From contig NZ_CP034463.1 of assembly GCF_003955715.1 (NCBI RefSeq), positions 10,106,001-10,170,000 of the forward strand: a stretch of DNA of 64,000 bases, read 5' to 3'. Of this stretch, positions 17,304-25,553 are shown in pieces. Numbering within the stretch: the stretch's first letter is position 1; every line of letters begins with the position of its first letter. The DNA comes from Streptomyces aquilus (GTDB lineage Bacteria; Actinomycetota; Actinomycetes; Streptomycetales; Streptomycetaceae). The position numbers and the translations under genes were made by a program. Under the pieces are notes generated by a model. That model worked only from the letters and a program-made list of their open reading frames with translations, had not been told where the DNA came from and made no database searches.

Positions 17304-17780
17304 ATGGACCTTGCTGGTCACAACGAGGGCCCAGAGCCGCTTGTCGACCGTCAGATCGCTGTCTGCGCCGCGTTCGAGGCCAGTGCCGAGATCGCCAAGG
17401 CCCGTGACATGGCCCGCGACTTCCTTGAATCCGTGCAAGCCGTGCACGGGCTGCCGGTGTCCGAGCGGGCGATGGACATGGTCCAACTGCTGGTGAGCGA
17501 GCTGGTCACCAACGCCCGCAAATACGCGCCCGGACCATGCCTGCTGGACCTGGAAATCAGCGAAGGCGCCGTACAGATCAGCGTGTGGGACAGCAGCACC
17601 GCGCTGCCGTCCATCCAGGCAGCCGACCCGGAACGCATCGGCCAGCATGGCCTGGAGATAGCCATGGCGGTCGCCCAGACCTTCTGTGTCCACCGCGAAC
17701 CGGTGGGTGAACGGATCACTGCCTCCGTCACGCTCGCCGACGACCCCGGCGGCGATCCGGCTGGTCACCAGCCCACCTGA
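17304..17780 (+). CDS. Anti-sigma/RsbW-type HATPase-domain protein
   Basis: 158 residues with GGAGGTGAGG upstream of the ATG. It is a single GHKL ATPase domain: N-box LLVSELVTNARKYAPG with Asn70, and a G-box GQHGLEIAMAVAQTF around residue 115. The usual D-x-G-x-G is replaced by WDSSTALPS (Asp96), as in many streptomycete single-domain ATPases. Such proteins act as anti-sigma factor kinases or regulatory ATPases. The divergent winged-helix gene suggests a small regulatory locus. Confidence 0.8.
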   Translation: MDLAGHNEGPEPLVDRQIAVCAAFEASAEIAKARDMARDFLESVQAVHGLPVSERAMDMVQLLVSELVTNARKYAPGPCLLDLEISEGAVQISVWDSSTALPSIQAADPERIGQHGLEIAMAVAQTFCVHREPVGERITASVTLADDPGGDPAGHQPT

Positions 17781-17874
17781 CCGCGCCACACGAGACGTGT
17801 CCCGAGGCCGCAATCGCATCGACCACCGCGGCGGACGTGCCCTGCGGGCAGGTCCTTGGCCGGTGCTGAGGTGG

Positions 17875-18141
17875 CTAACGGACCTCTCGCCACACGCCTG
17901 CCACCACAGCAGCCGAAACAGTCGCCGCGGCAACGGGCGGCATCACGCGCTCCCGCACCGGCGTCCACCACGTCCAGCCTGCCGCAGGACGGCGCGCCGG
18001 AACGTTCCTGTCCTGGCAGGCCGCGGACTCGCGCCGCTGAACGCACCACACACAGTCATCCGCCTCATGCAGCGGGGAATCGAGCCAGTAAGCCCCCGCC
18101 AACTCGGCAATCCCTCTGCGGTCCTCGTGCGTCGCTTCCAC
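17875..18141 (-). CDS. Doubtful small Cys-containing protein
   Basis: 88 residues from a GTG without a good ribosome site. It contains CVWCVQRRESAAC and ends with a hydrophobic stretch (PPVAAATVSAAVVAGVW) that could be a membrane anchor. Composition is protein-like, but the start is weak. The remainder of 17781-18296 shows nothing else. Confidence 0.3.
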   Translation of the reverse strand: MEATHEDRRGIAELAGAYWLDSPLHEADDCVWCVQRRESAACQDRNVPARRPAAGWTWWTPVRERVMPPVAAATVSAAVVAGVWREVR

Positions 18142-18296
18142 GTCAAGGGCAACGACGTCCCGCCCTCAAGGGCACGCGCCGCCGGTCCACTGACACGCCG
18201 GGTTCAAACAGCGCAGGGCTTCAGGTAAGCGAGCCGGGGTGATGTGGCTACGTCGGCTGATCTTGCGTGACGGATCAGTGGCGGGGGGTGGTGAAG

Positions 18297-20321
18297 TCAG
18301 GGTTCCTCTCCTTCTGCAGGTCCCCCTCCTACGGTGAAGCACCTTCCGTTTGCTGCGCAGTGCACGCTGATGCCGGCCTCGTCAGCCGCGATCTCAGCCT
18401 CATATTGGGCCGCCTGCAGGCGGGCCTTGAGGTCGGCAGTCTGCTGACGGTTTCGTTCCTCGAGTTTAATGGCCTGCGCTTCGCTCACCTGTGCGCGGTG
18501 CCGCTGGTCCACGGCATCAACCATCGCGGTGACCGTCACCGCGAGCAGCACGGTGAGGGCCACGACCGCGAGCCGTAGCCGTCGTACATGGCGGCGCTCG
18601 CGGCGCTGCTCGTGGTCGGTGAGAGCCTGCGAGGCCTTCAGGAAGTCGGCGCCCAGAGTCCCGGCTGTTCCCGGGTGTTGTCCGGCGTGGTCTGCGGCGA
18701 TGGCCAGGCGGGCGCCCCGGTAGAGGAGGTCGGGGTCGCGGTCGGCAGTGTCCCAGGTCTCGGCGGCATCGGTGAGCTGCTGGCGGATGCGTAGTCCGTC
18801 GCGGTCATCGTTGATCCACTGGCTGAGGCGGGGCCATGCCGCCGCCAGTGCTTCGTGGGCGATGGTGACTTCGTCGGCGTCGACGGTGAGCAGACGGGCG
18901 CGGGTGAAGGCATCGACGACGGCCCGAACGGCAGTGGGGTGGGGGCTGTGTTCGGTCAGGGGGGACAAAGCGATGCGGCGGCGGGTGGCCTGGCCGTCGT
19001 GTCCGAGGTGTACGAGGTGGAGCAGGACGTGCGGGACGGCGTGCGCGGCGTCCGGCGGGAGCGAGGCGTAGGCGCGTTCCGCACTGGCCTCGATGGCGCT
19101 GTGGATGCCGCCGGTTTGTCCGTAGCCCTCCACGGTCAGGGTGGTGCCGGTGCGCTGCTGCCAGGTGGCCCGCAGGGCGTGCGCGAGGAGGGGGAGGGCT
19201 TCGGCGCTGCAGTCCGTGATGCCGCCGGCCCGGTGCAGGCCCGCGTCCCGGAGGATGACTTCGCTCAGGCCGGGTTGAAGTTCCAGGCCGGCGCGGCGGG
19301 CTGGTTCGGTGATGGCGGCGCGCAGGTCGTCCTGGCTCAGCGGTCCGAGCGGCAGGTGACCGGTTGCCATGTGCGCGGCTAGGCCGGGGAGGGCTAGGCA
19401 GTGTCCGTAGTAGTCGGCCCGGATACCGAGGACGATCAGTGCCGCCGGGCCGGCGTCGCCGTGTTGGTGCCGTGCGGGTGCGGCCAGGGCGTGCAGTGCG
19501 GCCAGGAAGTCCTCACGCTCCTCGTCCTGGTCGCACAGCGTGAAGAGCTCCTCGAACTGATCGATGATCAGGATCGGGCGGCGGGAGCGCGGCGTTTCAC
19601 CCTCGGTGTCGGGGAACAACGGCGCGGGCAGGGAGGTGGGTTGGTGGGGGAAGCGGTGGCGGCTGCGCAGCAGTGCGCCGAGGACTCGGTCGCCGTGGCG
19701 CAGGGCCTTGCGTGCCAGCTGTCGTGACACGCCCGTCGTCTGCTCGAGCGCACCGAGCAGCGCCTCCAGCGGGTGCCGGCCTGGGGTGAAGACCTGCACG
19801 GGCCAGTGGCAGGACCCTGGCGCGGGCAGCGCGCCACGCGCGAGTGCCGGCATGAGGCCGGCCTGCAGAAGAGAGGACTTGCCCGCTCCCGAGGGTGCGA
19901 CGACCGCGGTCAGCCCGCCCTGCCGCAGCATCTGGTCCAGCCGGTCGACCAGTGCCGCAGTGGGCTGTTCACGGCCGAAGAACCAGTCCGCGTCGGCCGG
20001 CGCGAAGCTGGTCAAGCCCGGGTAGGGGCACACATCCGCCCGTAGTTCCAGGCCGTGCTGGACCAGACGGGTCAGCTCGCCCCCGGAGTCCAGGGCGCGG
20101 TCGCAGGCTCGGGCCACTTCGGCGGTGAGCGGCTTCTCCCCGGTCTCGATCTTGCTGAGGTAGCCCTTGGTGTAGCCGGCCTTTGTGGCCAGGGCATCCA
20201 GGGAAAGGGGCTTCGGCGTGTGCTGCGCGCGCAGTGCGCGCAGGCGTCGGCCCAACGACTGGGCTGAATCGGGGTGTTCCGCGCTGCGTGGGGTCGGCGG
20301 AACAGGTGCGGGCTGGTTCAA
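18297..20321 (-). CDS. HTH-nSTAND1 NTPase with membrane anchor, lacking WD40 repeats
   Basis: 674 residues. Residues about 22-70 are an Xre-type HTH (LSLDALATKAGYTKGYLSKI). PYPGLTSFAPADADWFFGRE opens an nSTAND1 P-loop NTPase; Walker A is PSGAGKSS (143-150) and Walker B ILIIDQFEELF (Asp254). A helical winged region follows, then one membrane span near residue 605 (LRLAVVALTVLLAVTVTAMV), a short coiled coil and a ~50-residue outer tail with two cysteines. Relatives usually carry WD40 repeats after the membrane span; here they are absent. STAND proteins are signal-dependent switches, often in defence or development. GC-rich coding with no break. Confidence 0.85.
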   Translation of the reverse strand: MNQPAPVPPTPRSAEHPDSAQSLGRRLRALRAQHTPKPLSLDALATKAGYTKGYLSKIETGEKPLTAEVARACDRALDSGGELTRLVQHGLELRADVCPYPGLTSFAPADADWFFGREQPTAALVDRLDQMLRQGGLTAVVAPSGAGKSSLLQAGLMPALARGALPAPGSCHWPVQVFTPGRHPLEALLGALEQTTGVSRQLARKALRHGDRVLGALLRSRHRFPHQPTSLPAPLFPDTEGETPRSRRPILIIDQFEELFTLCDQDEEREDFLAALHALAAPARHQHGDAGPAALIVLGIRADYYGHCLALPGLAAHMATGHLPLGPLSQDDLRAAITEPARRAGLELQPGLSEVILRDAGLHRAGGITDCSAEALPLLAHALRATWQQRTGTTLTVEGYGQTGGIHSAIEASAERAYASLPPDAAHAVPHVLLHLVHLGHDGQATRRRIALSPLTEHSPHPTAVRAVVDAFTRARLLTVDADEVTIAHEALAAAWPRLSQWINDDRDGLRIRQQLTDAAETWDTADRDPDLLYRGARLAIAADHAGQHPGTAGTLGADFLKASQALTDHEQRRERRHVRRLRLAVVALTVLLAVTVTAMVDAVDQRHRAQVSEAQAIKLEERNRQQTADLKARLQAAQYEAEIAADEAGISVHCAANGRCFTVGGGPAEGEEP

Positions 20322-20439
20322 CGGTGGTGCTCCTCATCGCCCGGGTTGTTGCGCCCGGGCCCCTGTACGGCTCAACGCGGCATGAGGCCAAGGGATGCGG
20401 CCGGGTCGAACGCGGTGCTGCTCGACCCGGCCGCGGGTG

Positions 20440-20964
20440 TCAGGCGCAGCCTCCGGGGATCCAGCCGAGGTAGTGGCGGTAGTAGTGAACGCTGGAGGCG
20501 TGGCCGATGCGGCCGTTGACGCCGGTGGCGTAGAAGCCGCCGCGGCCGTCGGCGATGCCGACGTGCCCGAACTGGCTGATGTTCCAGAAGACGAAGGCGC
20601 CCTTGGGCGGGGTACCGGTGGTGTGCTTGGGACCGGAGCGCTTCCAGTGGGCAATCGCGGAGGGGTACTTCGGGGCGCAGCCCCACGCGGTGCGTGCGGC
20701 CTTCTCACACCAGCCTTCGTACGCCCGGCTGCCCAGCCGGGCCCGGTACCAGGCGATCGCCCGGTCTGCGCCGCCGGGAACCACCCGCAGCGGCAGCACC
20801 GGAACGTGGGCGGGCAGAGCGTCGGGGGCGGTGGCGAGGGAGGCGTCGGCGACGTCGGCGTCGGTGAGCGGGCTGAAGGCCTCGAGGAAGACCTCGGGCG
20901 CCGGCTCTCCGGGCGCTTCGTCGGCTGCGCCCAGGCCGTCGTGGGCAGGGGTGAACTCGGTCAT
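20440..20964 (-). CDS. CHAP/endolysin-like cysteine peptidase or amidase
   Basis: 174 residues from the ATG at 20964 (GGAGG upstream). The C-terminal 110 residues have a Cys in YEGWCEKAARTAWG and a His in ISQFGHVGIADGRGGFYATG, the Cys/His arrangement of CHAP-like peptidoglycan hydrolases; GAFVFWN precedes the His as expected. The first ~60 residues are acidic and no signal peptide is visible, so release would need lysis, a holin or non-classical export. It lies 118 bases upstream of the nSTAND1 gene and could be its effector. That link is inference. Confidence 0.6.
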   Translation of the reverse strand: MTEFTPAHDGLGAADEAPGEPAPEVFLEAFSPLTDADVADASLATAPDALPAHVPVLPLRVVPGGADRAIAWYRARLGSRAYEGWCEKAARTAWGCAPKYPSAIAHWKRSGPKHTTGTPPKGAFVFWNISQFGHVGIADGRGGFYATGVNGRIGHASSVHYYRHYLGWIPGGCA

Positions 20965-21286
20965 GGCATGCCTCCATACGGGTGGAAGGTCGGGGAAGGT
21001 GCGGGAACCCGAGGCCGCTGACCGGCCGTCCCGCTGACCACCACGCTGCCCGCCTCCCATGGCCTCGCGCACCGGTTTCCCGCACCACTCAGGCGACAGT
21101 GGCACGGGAAACGCCTACTGAGCAGGGAAAACAGCAGCCCAGTAGGGCATGCGGCGCACCGGTCGATGGCCAGTCGTGGCAGTCCCGGCACGCTCTCGGC
21201 GGCCGGATCGCATCGGGTCGGTTCAGCCGGCCTCGGGTAAGGCTTCGTCAACTGGCCGTCGCGGTAGGGGAGGACGCGGGGTGGGA

Positions 21287-21496
21287 ATGGCGAGCCGGGG
21301 CAAGCGGCAGCGCAGCCGAGACAGAGCCGGGCAGTGGACGGCAGCCGACGCGGCGCGGGAGGCACAGCTACTGCGCGAGCTGGCGGAGCGGCACCTGACC
21401 GGTAATCAGCGGGTGCAGATGACGCTCGCCTCCAATCTCAACAACGTCCTGCACGAGCTGCACGCGGTGCTTCTGCACAGCGACCTCATGTGTTGA
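21287..21496 (+). pseudogene. Truncated copy of the 2805-4046 gene
   Basis: 69 codons matching the N-terminus of the gene at 2805 (MASRGKRQRSRDRAGQW here; NNVLHELHAVLLHSDL against GNVLSEVHAVLLHSDL there), then an abrupt stop. About 100 bases of upstream DNA also resemble that gene's 5' region (GGATCGCATCG, CAACTG). The 3' five-sixths is missing. It is a relic of duplication; if translated it would be a basic helical peptide. Confidence 0.7.
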
Positions 21497-21827
21497 GCCC
21501 GTGGCAGCGTCGCGGAACGGCTCTACGGCAGGCTCAGATATTGATTCGTTCGCCGATTCGGGATCTTGTTAGCGCGCTGCGGTGACACACGGCAGCTTCA
21601 GCACTTCTGTTCCCGAGCACGTGGCCGAGGCGATCCGACAGCCACATCACGGAACTACAGCCCGCCGGCCTGAGGTCTTCGACCACGGACGAGAAGATCT
21701 GCGCCGCACGGGCTCAGCTCACCGGCGGGCCCGGCACGACAGGTCTGCCCGGCAACGAGTACCTCCGGGCCCTCAGGGGAGTGGGCTGGGTGGCTGATGG
21801 GGCCCGGCGATGTTTGCGGCGCAGAGG
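21497..21827. other. 330 bp without a recognisable gene
   Basis: Follows the truncated duplicate. Neither strand shows a frame with start signal and protein-like content. Possibly decayed remainder of the truncated gene's replacement sequence. Confidence 0.3.
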
Positions 21828-22385
21828 TCAATGGCCGTAGGGGCCCTGACGGCGCTCGCCTCTGAGGGTGTCGAACATCCACGGGTGTGCGTCGGGCAGC
21901 TCGCCGCAGACATCGCAGATGCCGGGACGAAGGAGCACCTCGAAGCAGTTGTGCGCGAAGCTGCCGGGGCCGCCGTAGTCCTCTTGTGCGGCTCTCAGAC
22001 AGTCCGTGCCGCGCGTACACCGGCCGCAGCAGTCATGACCGAAGATCGTGGGGTTTACCTTCTTGCTGCACCCCATGTGGGTGCACATGTAGTAGCCGCC
22101 TGCATGGTTGGTCCACCGGCGGATAGGTGGTTCTGCGTCATCCTCGTCGACTAGGGCGGCCGAGGTCGCTCCGGTCCTCGTGGAGGTGAGGTAGCTGTGG
22201 ACCACCGCGGCGGCGACGCCACCGATCACGATCACTGCCGCTTTGCCTGCGGGCCTGAGGCTGTTCCACCTGTCAGCGACGCGCCGACGCAGGGGTCTCC
22301 TCTCGTCGCTGCCTTCTGGCGGCAGGTCGGGAGGCTGGGGATTACCGCTGGGAGGGCGGGAAGGCGGATCGTCCGGCGCTGACAT
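21828..22385 (-). CDS. Membrane-anchored cysteine-rich protein
   Basis: 185 residues. A Pro/Arg-rich N-terminus (about 1-45) leads to one membrane span (about 47-66, GKAAVIVIGGVAAAVVHSYL). The C-terminal domain has nine cysteines and several histidines (YMCTHMGC, HDCCGRCTRGTDC, HNCFEVLL, GICDVCGELPDAHPW), suggesting one or two metal sites. The DVCG...H ending resembles a zinc-binding motif. No named family recognised. It could be a metal sensor or scaffold. Confidence 0.65.
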   Translation of the reverse strand: MSAPDDPPSRPPSGNPQPPDLPPEGSDERRPLRRRVADRWNSLRPAGKAAVIVIGGVAAAVVHSYLTSTRTGATSAALVDEDDAEPPIRRWTNHAGGYYMCTHMGCSKKVNPTIFGHDCCGRCTRGTDCLRAAQEDYGGPGSFAHNCFEVLLRPGICDVCGELPDAHPWMFDTLRGERRQGPYGH

Positions 22386-22601
22386 CTGAGGGGGCGTCCT
22401 CTCTGCTGGAAAACCGGCAGTTTAGAGGCGTGTCGGCGAATTTGCACCGTGGTGGTACCTGCCACAGATCGCGGGCCGTTCCATGGGTCAAGTGATGTCG
22501 GCGTCGGTGAGTTCGTCGCGGGTGAGGGTGACGCGGGTGGCCTTGCCGGCTTTGCTGGCGGTGGAAGGTGGCGTGGGGGATGCCGATCCGGGGCCCGCCG
22601 A

Positions 22602-23110
22602 GTGAAACGAGCCCTGCCCGACGCCGGCACCGTCAAGGCCGCCATCGACACCGTCTTCGACGAGGCGTCCGCCAGCGGAGGCAGGCCGACCGTCACCGCC
22701 ATCGAGCGCCGCCTCGGCATCCCCCACGCCACCTTCCACCGCCACTACGCCGACCTGATCGACACCCACTTCCGGCCCCCCGGATCCCTGTGGCCCGCAA
22801 CCAGACGCGCACGGACCGGCCGATGACCGACGAGCCCAAGGAGGAGAATCTCCGCCGGCTGCGGCAGGAGAACACCGACCTGCGCCGCACCCTCGCCCTG
22901 TACGAGGAGGCCATCCGGCAACTCACCCTCGAAAACCACGCCCTGCGCGGCGGCAGCAGCGTCATCCCCCTGCCCACCCGCAGCCGAACCTCGCACCATC
23001 ACAGCCCTGACCTGGGCCCCGTCCTGGTCGCCCATCGCGCGAGGACCGGCGTCACCGCGGAGATGTGGCGGCGTGACCCTGGCACCCCCGATCGAGCCGA
23101 TGCTCGCTGA
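22602..23110 (+). pseudogene. DUF6262-like protein split by a poly-C frameshift
   Basis: From GTG 22602 the reading is KRALPDAGTVKAAIDTVF...RLGIPHATFHRHYADLID, a TetR-like HTH. It ends at TGA 22824-22826. A second frame starting with ATG at 22823 (ATGA overlap) gives EENLRRLRQENTDLRRTL and ALYEEAIRQLTLEN, a coiled coil. Related proteins, often encoded beside tyrosine recombinases, have both parts in one chain. The shift maps to a run of six C at about 22777-22782, after which the other frame continues RIPVARNQTRTDRP. Either a broken gene or two coupled products. Confidence 0.6.
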
Positions 23111-24039
23111 AGCCCGGCGGCAGCTGCCCCCGGACGAGGCACTGCCACAGGACTGGGTCGCGGAACAGAAGCCGGACGGCTTCCGGGCCATCCTCTTCGC
23201 ACGCCCCGGATTCGTCATGCTCCAGTCCCGCCAGGGCGCGGACCTTACCGGCGCCTTCCCTGACATTGCCGCTGCGGCCACCGAGCCGGGTGAGGCGCTC
23301 GTGCTGGACGGCGAGCTCGTGGTGCCACACGAGGGGCGGCTGCACTTCGAAGAGTTGCAGCGCCGTGCTCGACGCCGAGGCCGCGGCGCCGTCCAGGCGG
23401 CGGCCGAGCGCCCCGCCTACCTGATCGTTTTCGACGTCCTGGAAGCCGGAGGCACCGAGTTGCTCGCCCGGCCGTATCGCGAGCGGCGCGCGATCTTGGA
23501 GGACCTCTTCGCCCGCGAGGTGCTCGCCGCACCGTTCACGCTGTGCCCTGCCACCGGCGACCGGGCGGCCGCGCTGGATTGGCTGGACCCGGCCTGGGGC
23601 ACGGTCGGCATCGAGGGCGTCTTGATCAAGGGCGGCGGGGAGCCGTACCTGCCGGGCAGGCGTGCCTGGATCAAGGTCCGCTCCCGTACCACCTCCGAAG
23701 CACTGGTCGGCGGGATCACCGGGACGCTCTCCTCGCCGGCCACGCTGCTGCTGGCCCGCTATGACGCCGTCGGAGACCTGCGGTTGCTCGCCCGCACCAC
23801 ACCCCTGTCCACCGCCCAACGGCGCGACCTCGCCCGGCCCCGACCACCCCTGGCACAAACGACGCTTCTCCGCTGGCTGGGACGCCGGCGAACTGGAATA
23901 CCGCCCCGTGCGGCCTGACCTGGTGGCGGAGTTCCAGGCCGACACCGCGATCGATGCGGGGCTCTACTGTCACCCCGTCCGGTTCCTGCGGTTGCGCGAC
24001 GACCTAACGCCGGGCCAGGTACTGCCCTTCACGCCCTGA
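23073..24039 (+). pseudogene. ATP-dependent DNA ligase with a frameshift before its OB-fold
   Basis: The first frame (23073-23918) has the nucleotidyltransferase domain. EQKPDGFRAILF carries the AMP-accepting Lys of the KxDG motif (residue ~31), followed by LDGELVV, EGVLIKGG and AWIKVRSR. Near 23840 the reading changes: the intact C-terminal domain (HPWHKRRFSAGWDAGELEYR to LRLRDDLTPGQVLPF) continues in another frame to 24039. The core would seal nicks with ATP; without the OB-fold, activity is doubtful. The shift may be real or a sequencing error. Overlaps the DUF6262-like frame by 38 bases. Confidence 0.7.
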
Positions 24040-24103
24040 TGGGCGGGGGCCGAGTGGCGCGGAAGCCAGTGCCGCCCGTGACTGGGGGGGCAGACCCGGG
24101 AAG

Positions 24104-25186
24104 TCAGCGCGTGCGGGCTGTGCCCTCCGAAAGCCGGTCGGTGCCTTCCTGTTCCCTGGGGGGAGCGGGAGGCGGGGCTGTGGTTCCTCGGGGGATGAGG
24201 TGGGTGGGCAGGACGATGTGCCGGCCGTGGTCGGACTCCGGGTCGTTGATGAGTTCCAGGGCCAGATGGGCGGCAGCGCGGCCCAGGTCGGACGGCGACT
24301 GGGCGACGGTGGACAGGTCGAGCCATTCGGCCATCAGCTGGTCGTCGAAGCCGAGGACGGAGATGCGCTGGGGGACGTCGATCTGGACGGTGCGCAGGGT
24401 GGAGATGACGGAGGCGGCGAGTTCGTCCTGTTCGGCGAAGATCGCTGTGGGGGGTTCGCGCAGGCTGAGCAGGTTGCCGACGGCCTGAGTCGTGCCGCGT
24501 TTGTCGCGGGGCGGGGTGGTGACGACGAGGTCGTCGTCCAGTGGTATGCCCGCCTCGGTGAGTGCCTGCCGGTAGCCGACGAGGCGCTCGCGGGAGCTGA
24601 AGCTGAAGCCGCGGGCGTTGACGGTGTGGGCGAAGGCGATGCGGCGGTGGCCGAGGTTGATCAGGTGGCGGGTGGCCTTGCAGGCGGCGGCGACGTCGTC
24701 GACGTAGACGCTGGGGCGGCCTTCGACGTGCTGGCTGATGTAGATGACCGGCATGGCGAGGTCGTCGAGGCGAGCGGTCTCCTCCTTGGTGAGGTCGAAG
24801 CAGAACACCAGGAGGGCGTCGGCGTTGCGCCGGGCGGGCAGGCGGTCGAAGAACTCGGCCCGCTCGGCCAGGTCGGGGACCACGTAGACGGTCATCTCCA
24901 TGCCCGCCTCCCGCAGCAGCGGGCCCAGGCTGGACAGTGCCGCCCCCATGAACCAGGAGTCGAGTGTGGGCACGAGCACTGCCATGACGCCGGTGCGGCC
25001 GGTGACCAGGCTGGATGCCTGGCGGGAGACGGCGAAGTTCAGCTCGCGGGCGGCCTGCTCGACTCGGGCCCGGACGTCGGGCGAGACCGAGGTCAGGCCG
25101 CGCATCGTGCGCGAGACGGTCGACGGGGAAACCCCCGCCCGTTCGGCTACGTCGGCCAGGGTCGGGTGCCGCTGAGCTGGTGACAT
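24104..25186 (-). CDS. LacI-family repressor, probably of the adjacent alpha-glucoside genes
   Basis: 360 residues. Residues 9-31 are the HTH (LADVAERAGVSPSTVSRTM), followed by a hinge helix and a periplasmic-binding-protein-like sugar domain (VMAVLVPTLDSWFMGAALSS; ISVLGFDDQLMAEWL). It diverges from a sugar ABC transporter and glucosidase, which fits local control by sugar release. Three inverted repeats in the intergenic region are candidate operators. The Pro-rich tail after residue 335 is probably disordered. Confidence 0.9.
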   Translation of the reverse strand: MSPAQRHPTLADVAERAGVSPSTVSRTMRGLTSVSPDVRARVEQAARELNFAVSRQASSLVTGRTGVMAVLVPTLDSWFMGAALSSLGPLLREAGMEMTVYVVPDLAERAEFFDRLPARRNADALLVFCFDLTKEETARLDDLAMPVIYISQHVEGRPSVYVDDVAAACKATRHLINLGHRRIAFAHTVNARGFSFSSRERLVGYRQALTEAGIPLDDDLVVTTPPRDKRGTTQAVGNLLSLREPPTAIFAEQDELAASVISTLRTVQIDVPQRISVLGFDDQLMAEWLDLSTVAQSPSDLGRAAAHLALELINDPESDHGRHIVLPTHLIPRGTTAPPPAPPREQEGTDRLSEGTARTR

Positions 25187-25230
25187 GAGCGGAAGTTAGC
25201 ACAGTTCGAGCCTCCAGCGGGAGGCTTTGT

Positions 25231-25242
25231 GACAGCGCTGTC
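25231..25242. promoter_or_regulatory. Candidate LacI operator (GACAGCGCTGTC)
   Basis: A perfect 12-bp palindrome with the central CG typical of LacI-family operators, 45 bases upstream of the repressor start. A related box (GACAGCACAGTCTCG) lies at 25451 near the transporter, sharing GACAGCnCnGTCTCG. Location suggests autoregulation. Confidence 0.55.
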
Positions 25243-25367
25243 TCGCCCTTTTCAAGGGTGCGGTGACCGGTTTCATCATATATAGGCACGAGATTTGCCC
25301 GCTAACGCATCCGTGCTACTGCGACGTTACGCATTGACTTCCGGCGAGTGCACTTCTACCGTGCAAG

Positions 25368-25380
25368 CGTTGTCACAACG
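25368..25380. promoter_or_regulatory. Inverted repeat CGTTGTCACAACG in the divergent region
   Basis: A perfect 6+1+6 inverted repeat between the LacI gene and the transporter. It could be a second operator type or part of a promoter. The rest of 25187-25553 is promoter DNA without a gene. Confidence 0.4.
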
Positions 25381-25450
25381 GAGTCGAAGTCGGCGCCGTG
25401 GATTCAACATTCGCGGCTTTGACCTGCTCTTTTGATCTACAAGACGCTAT

Positions 25451-25465
25451 GACAGCACAGTCTCG
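25451..25465. promoter_or_regulatory. Second candidate LacI operator near the transporter
   Basis: GACAGCACAGTCTCG matches 13 of 15 bases of the box at 25231 (GACAGCGCTGTCTCG). It lies about 90 bases before the binding-protein start, in a position to block transcription. Confidence 0.5.
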
Positions 25466-25553
25466 TATCAGAGCCGTCACATCGTCATCTCGGTAGCTGC
25501 TCCCTACAGGGCGCCCTCGCCGAGACTTCGGTTCCGCACGTCCAGGAGAGACA

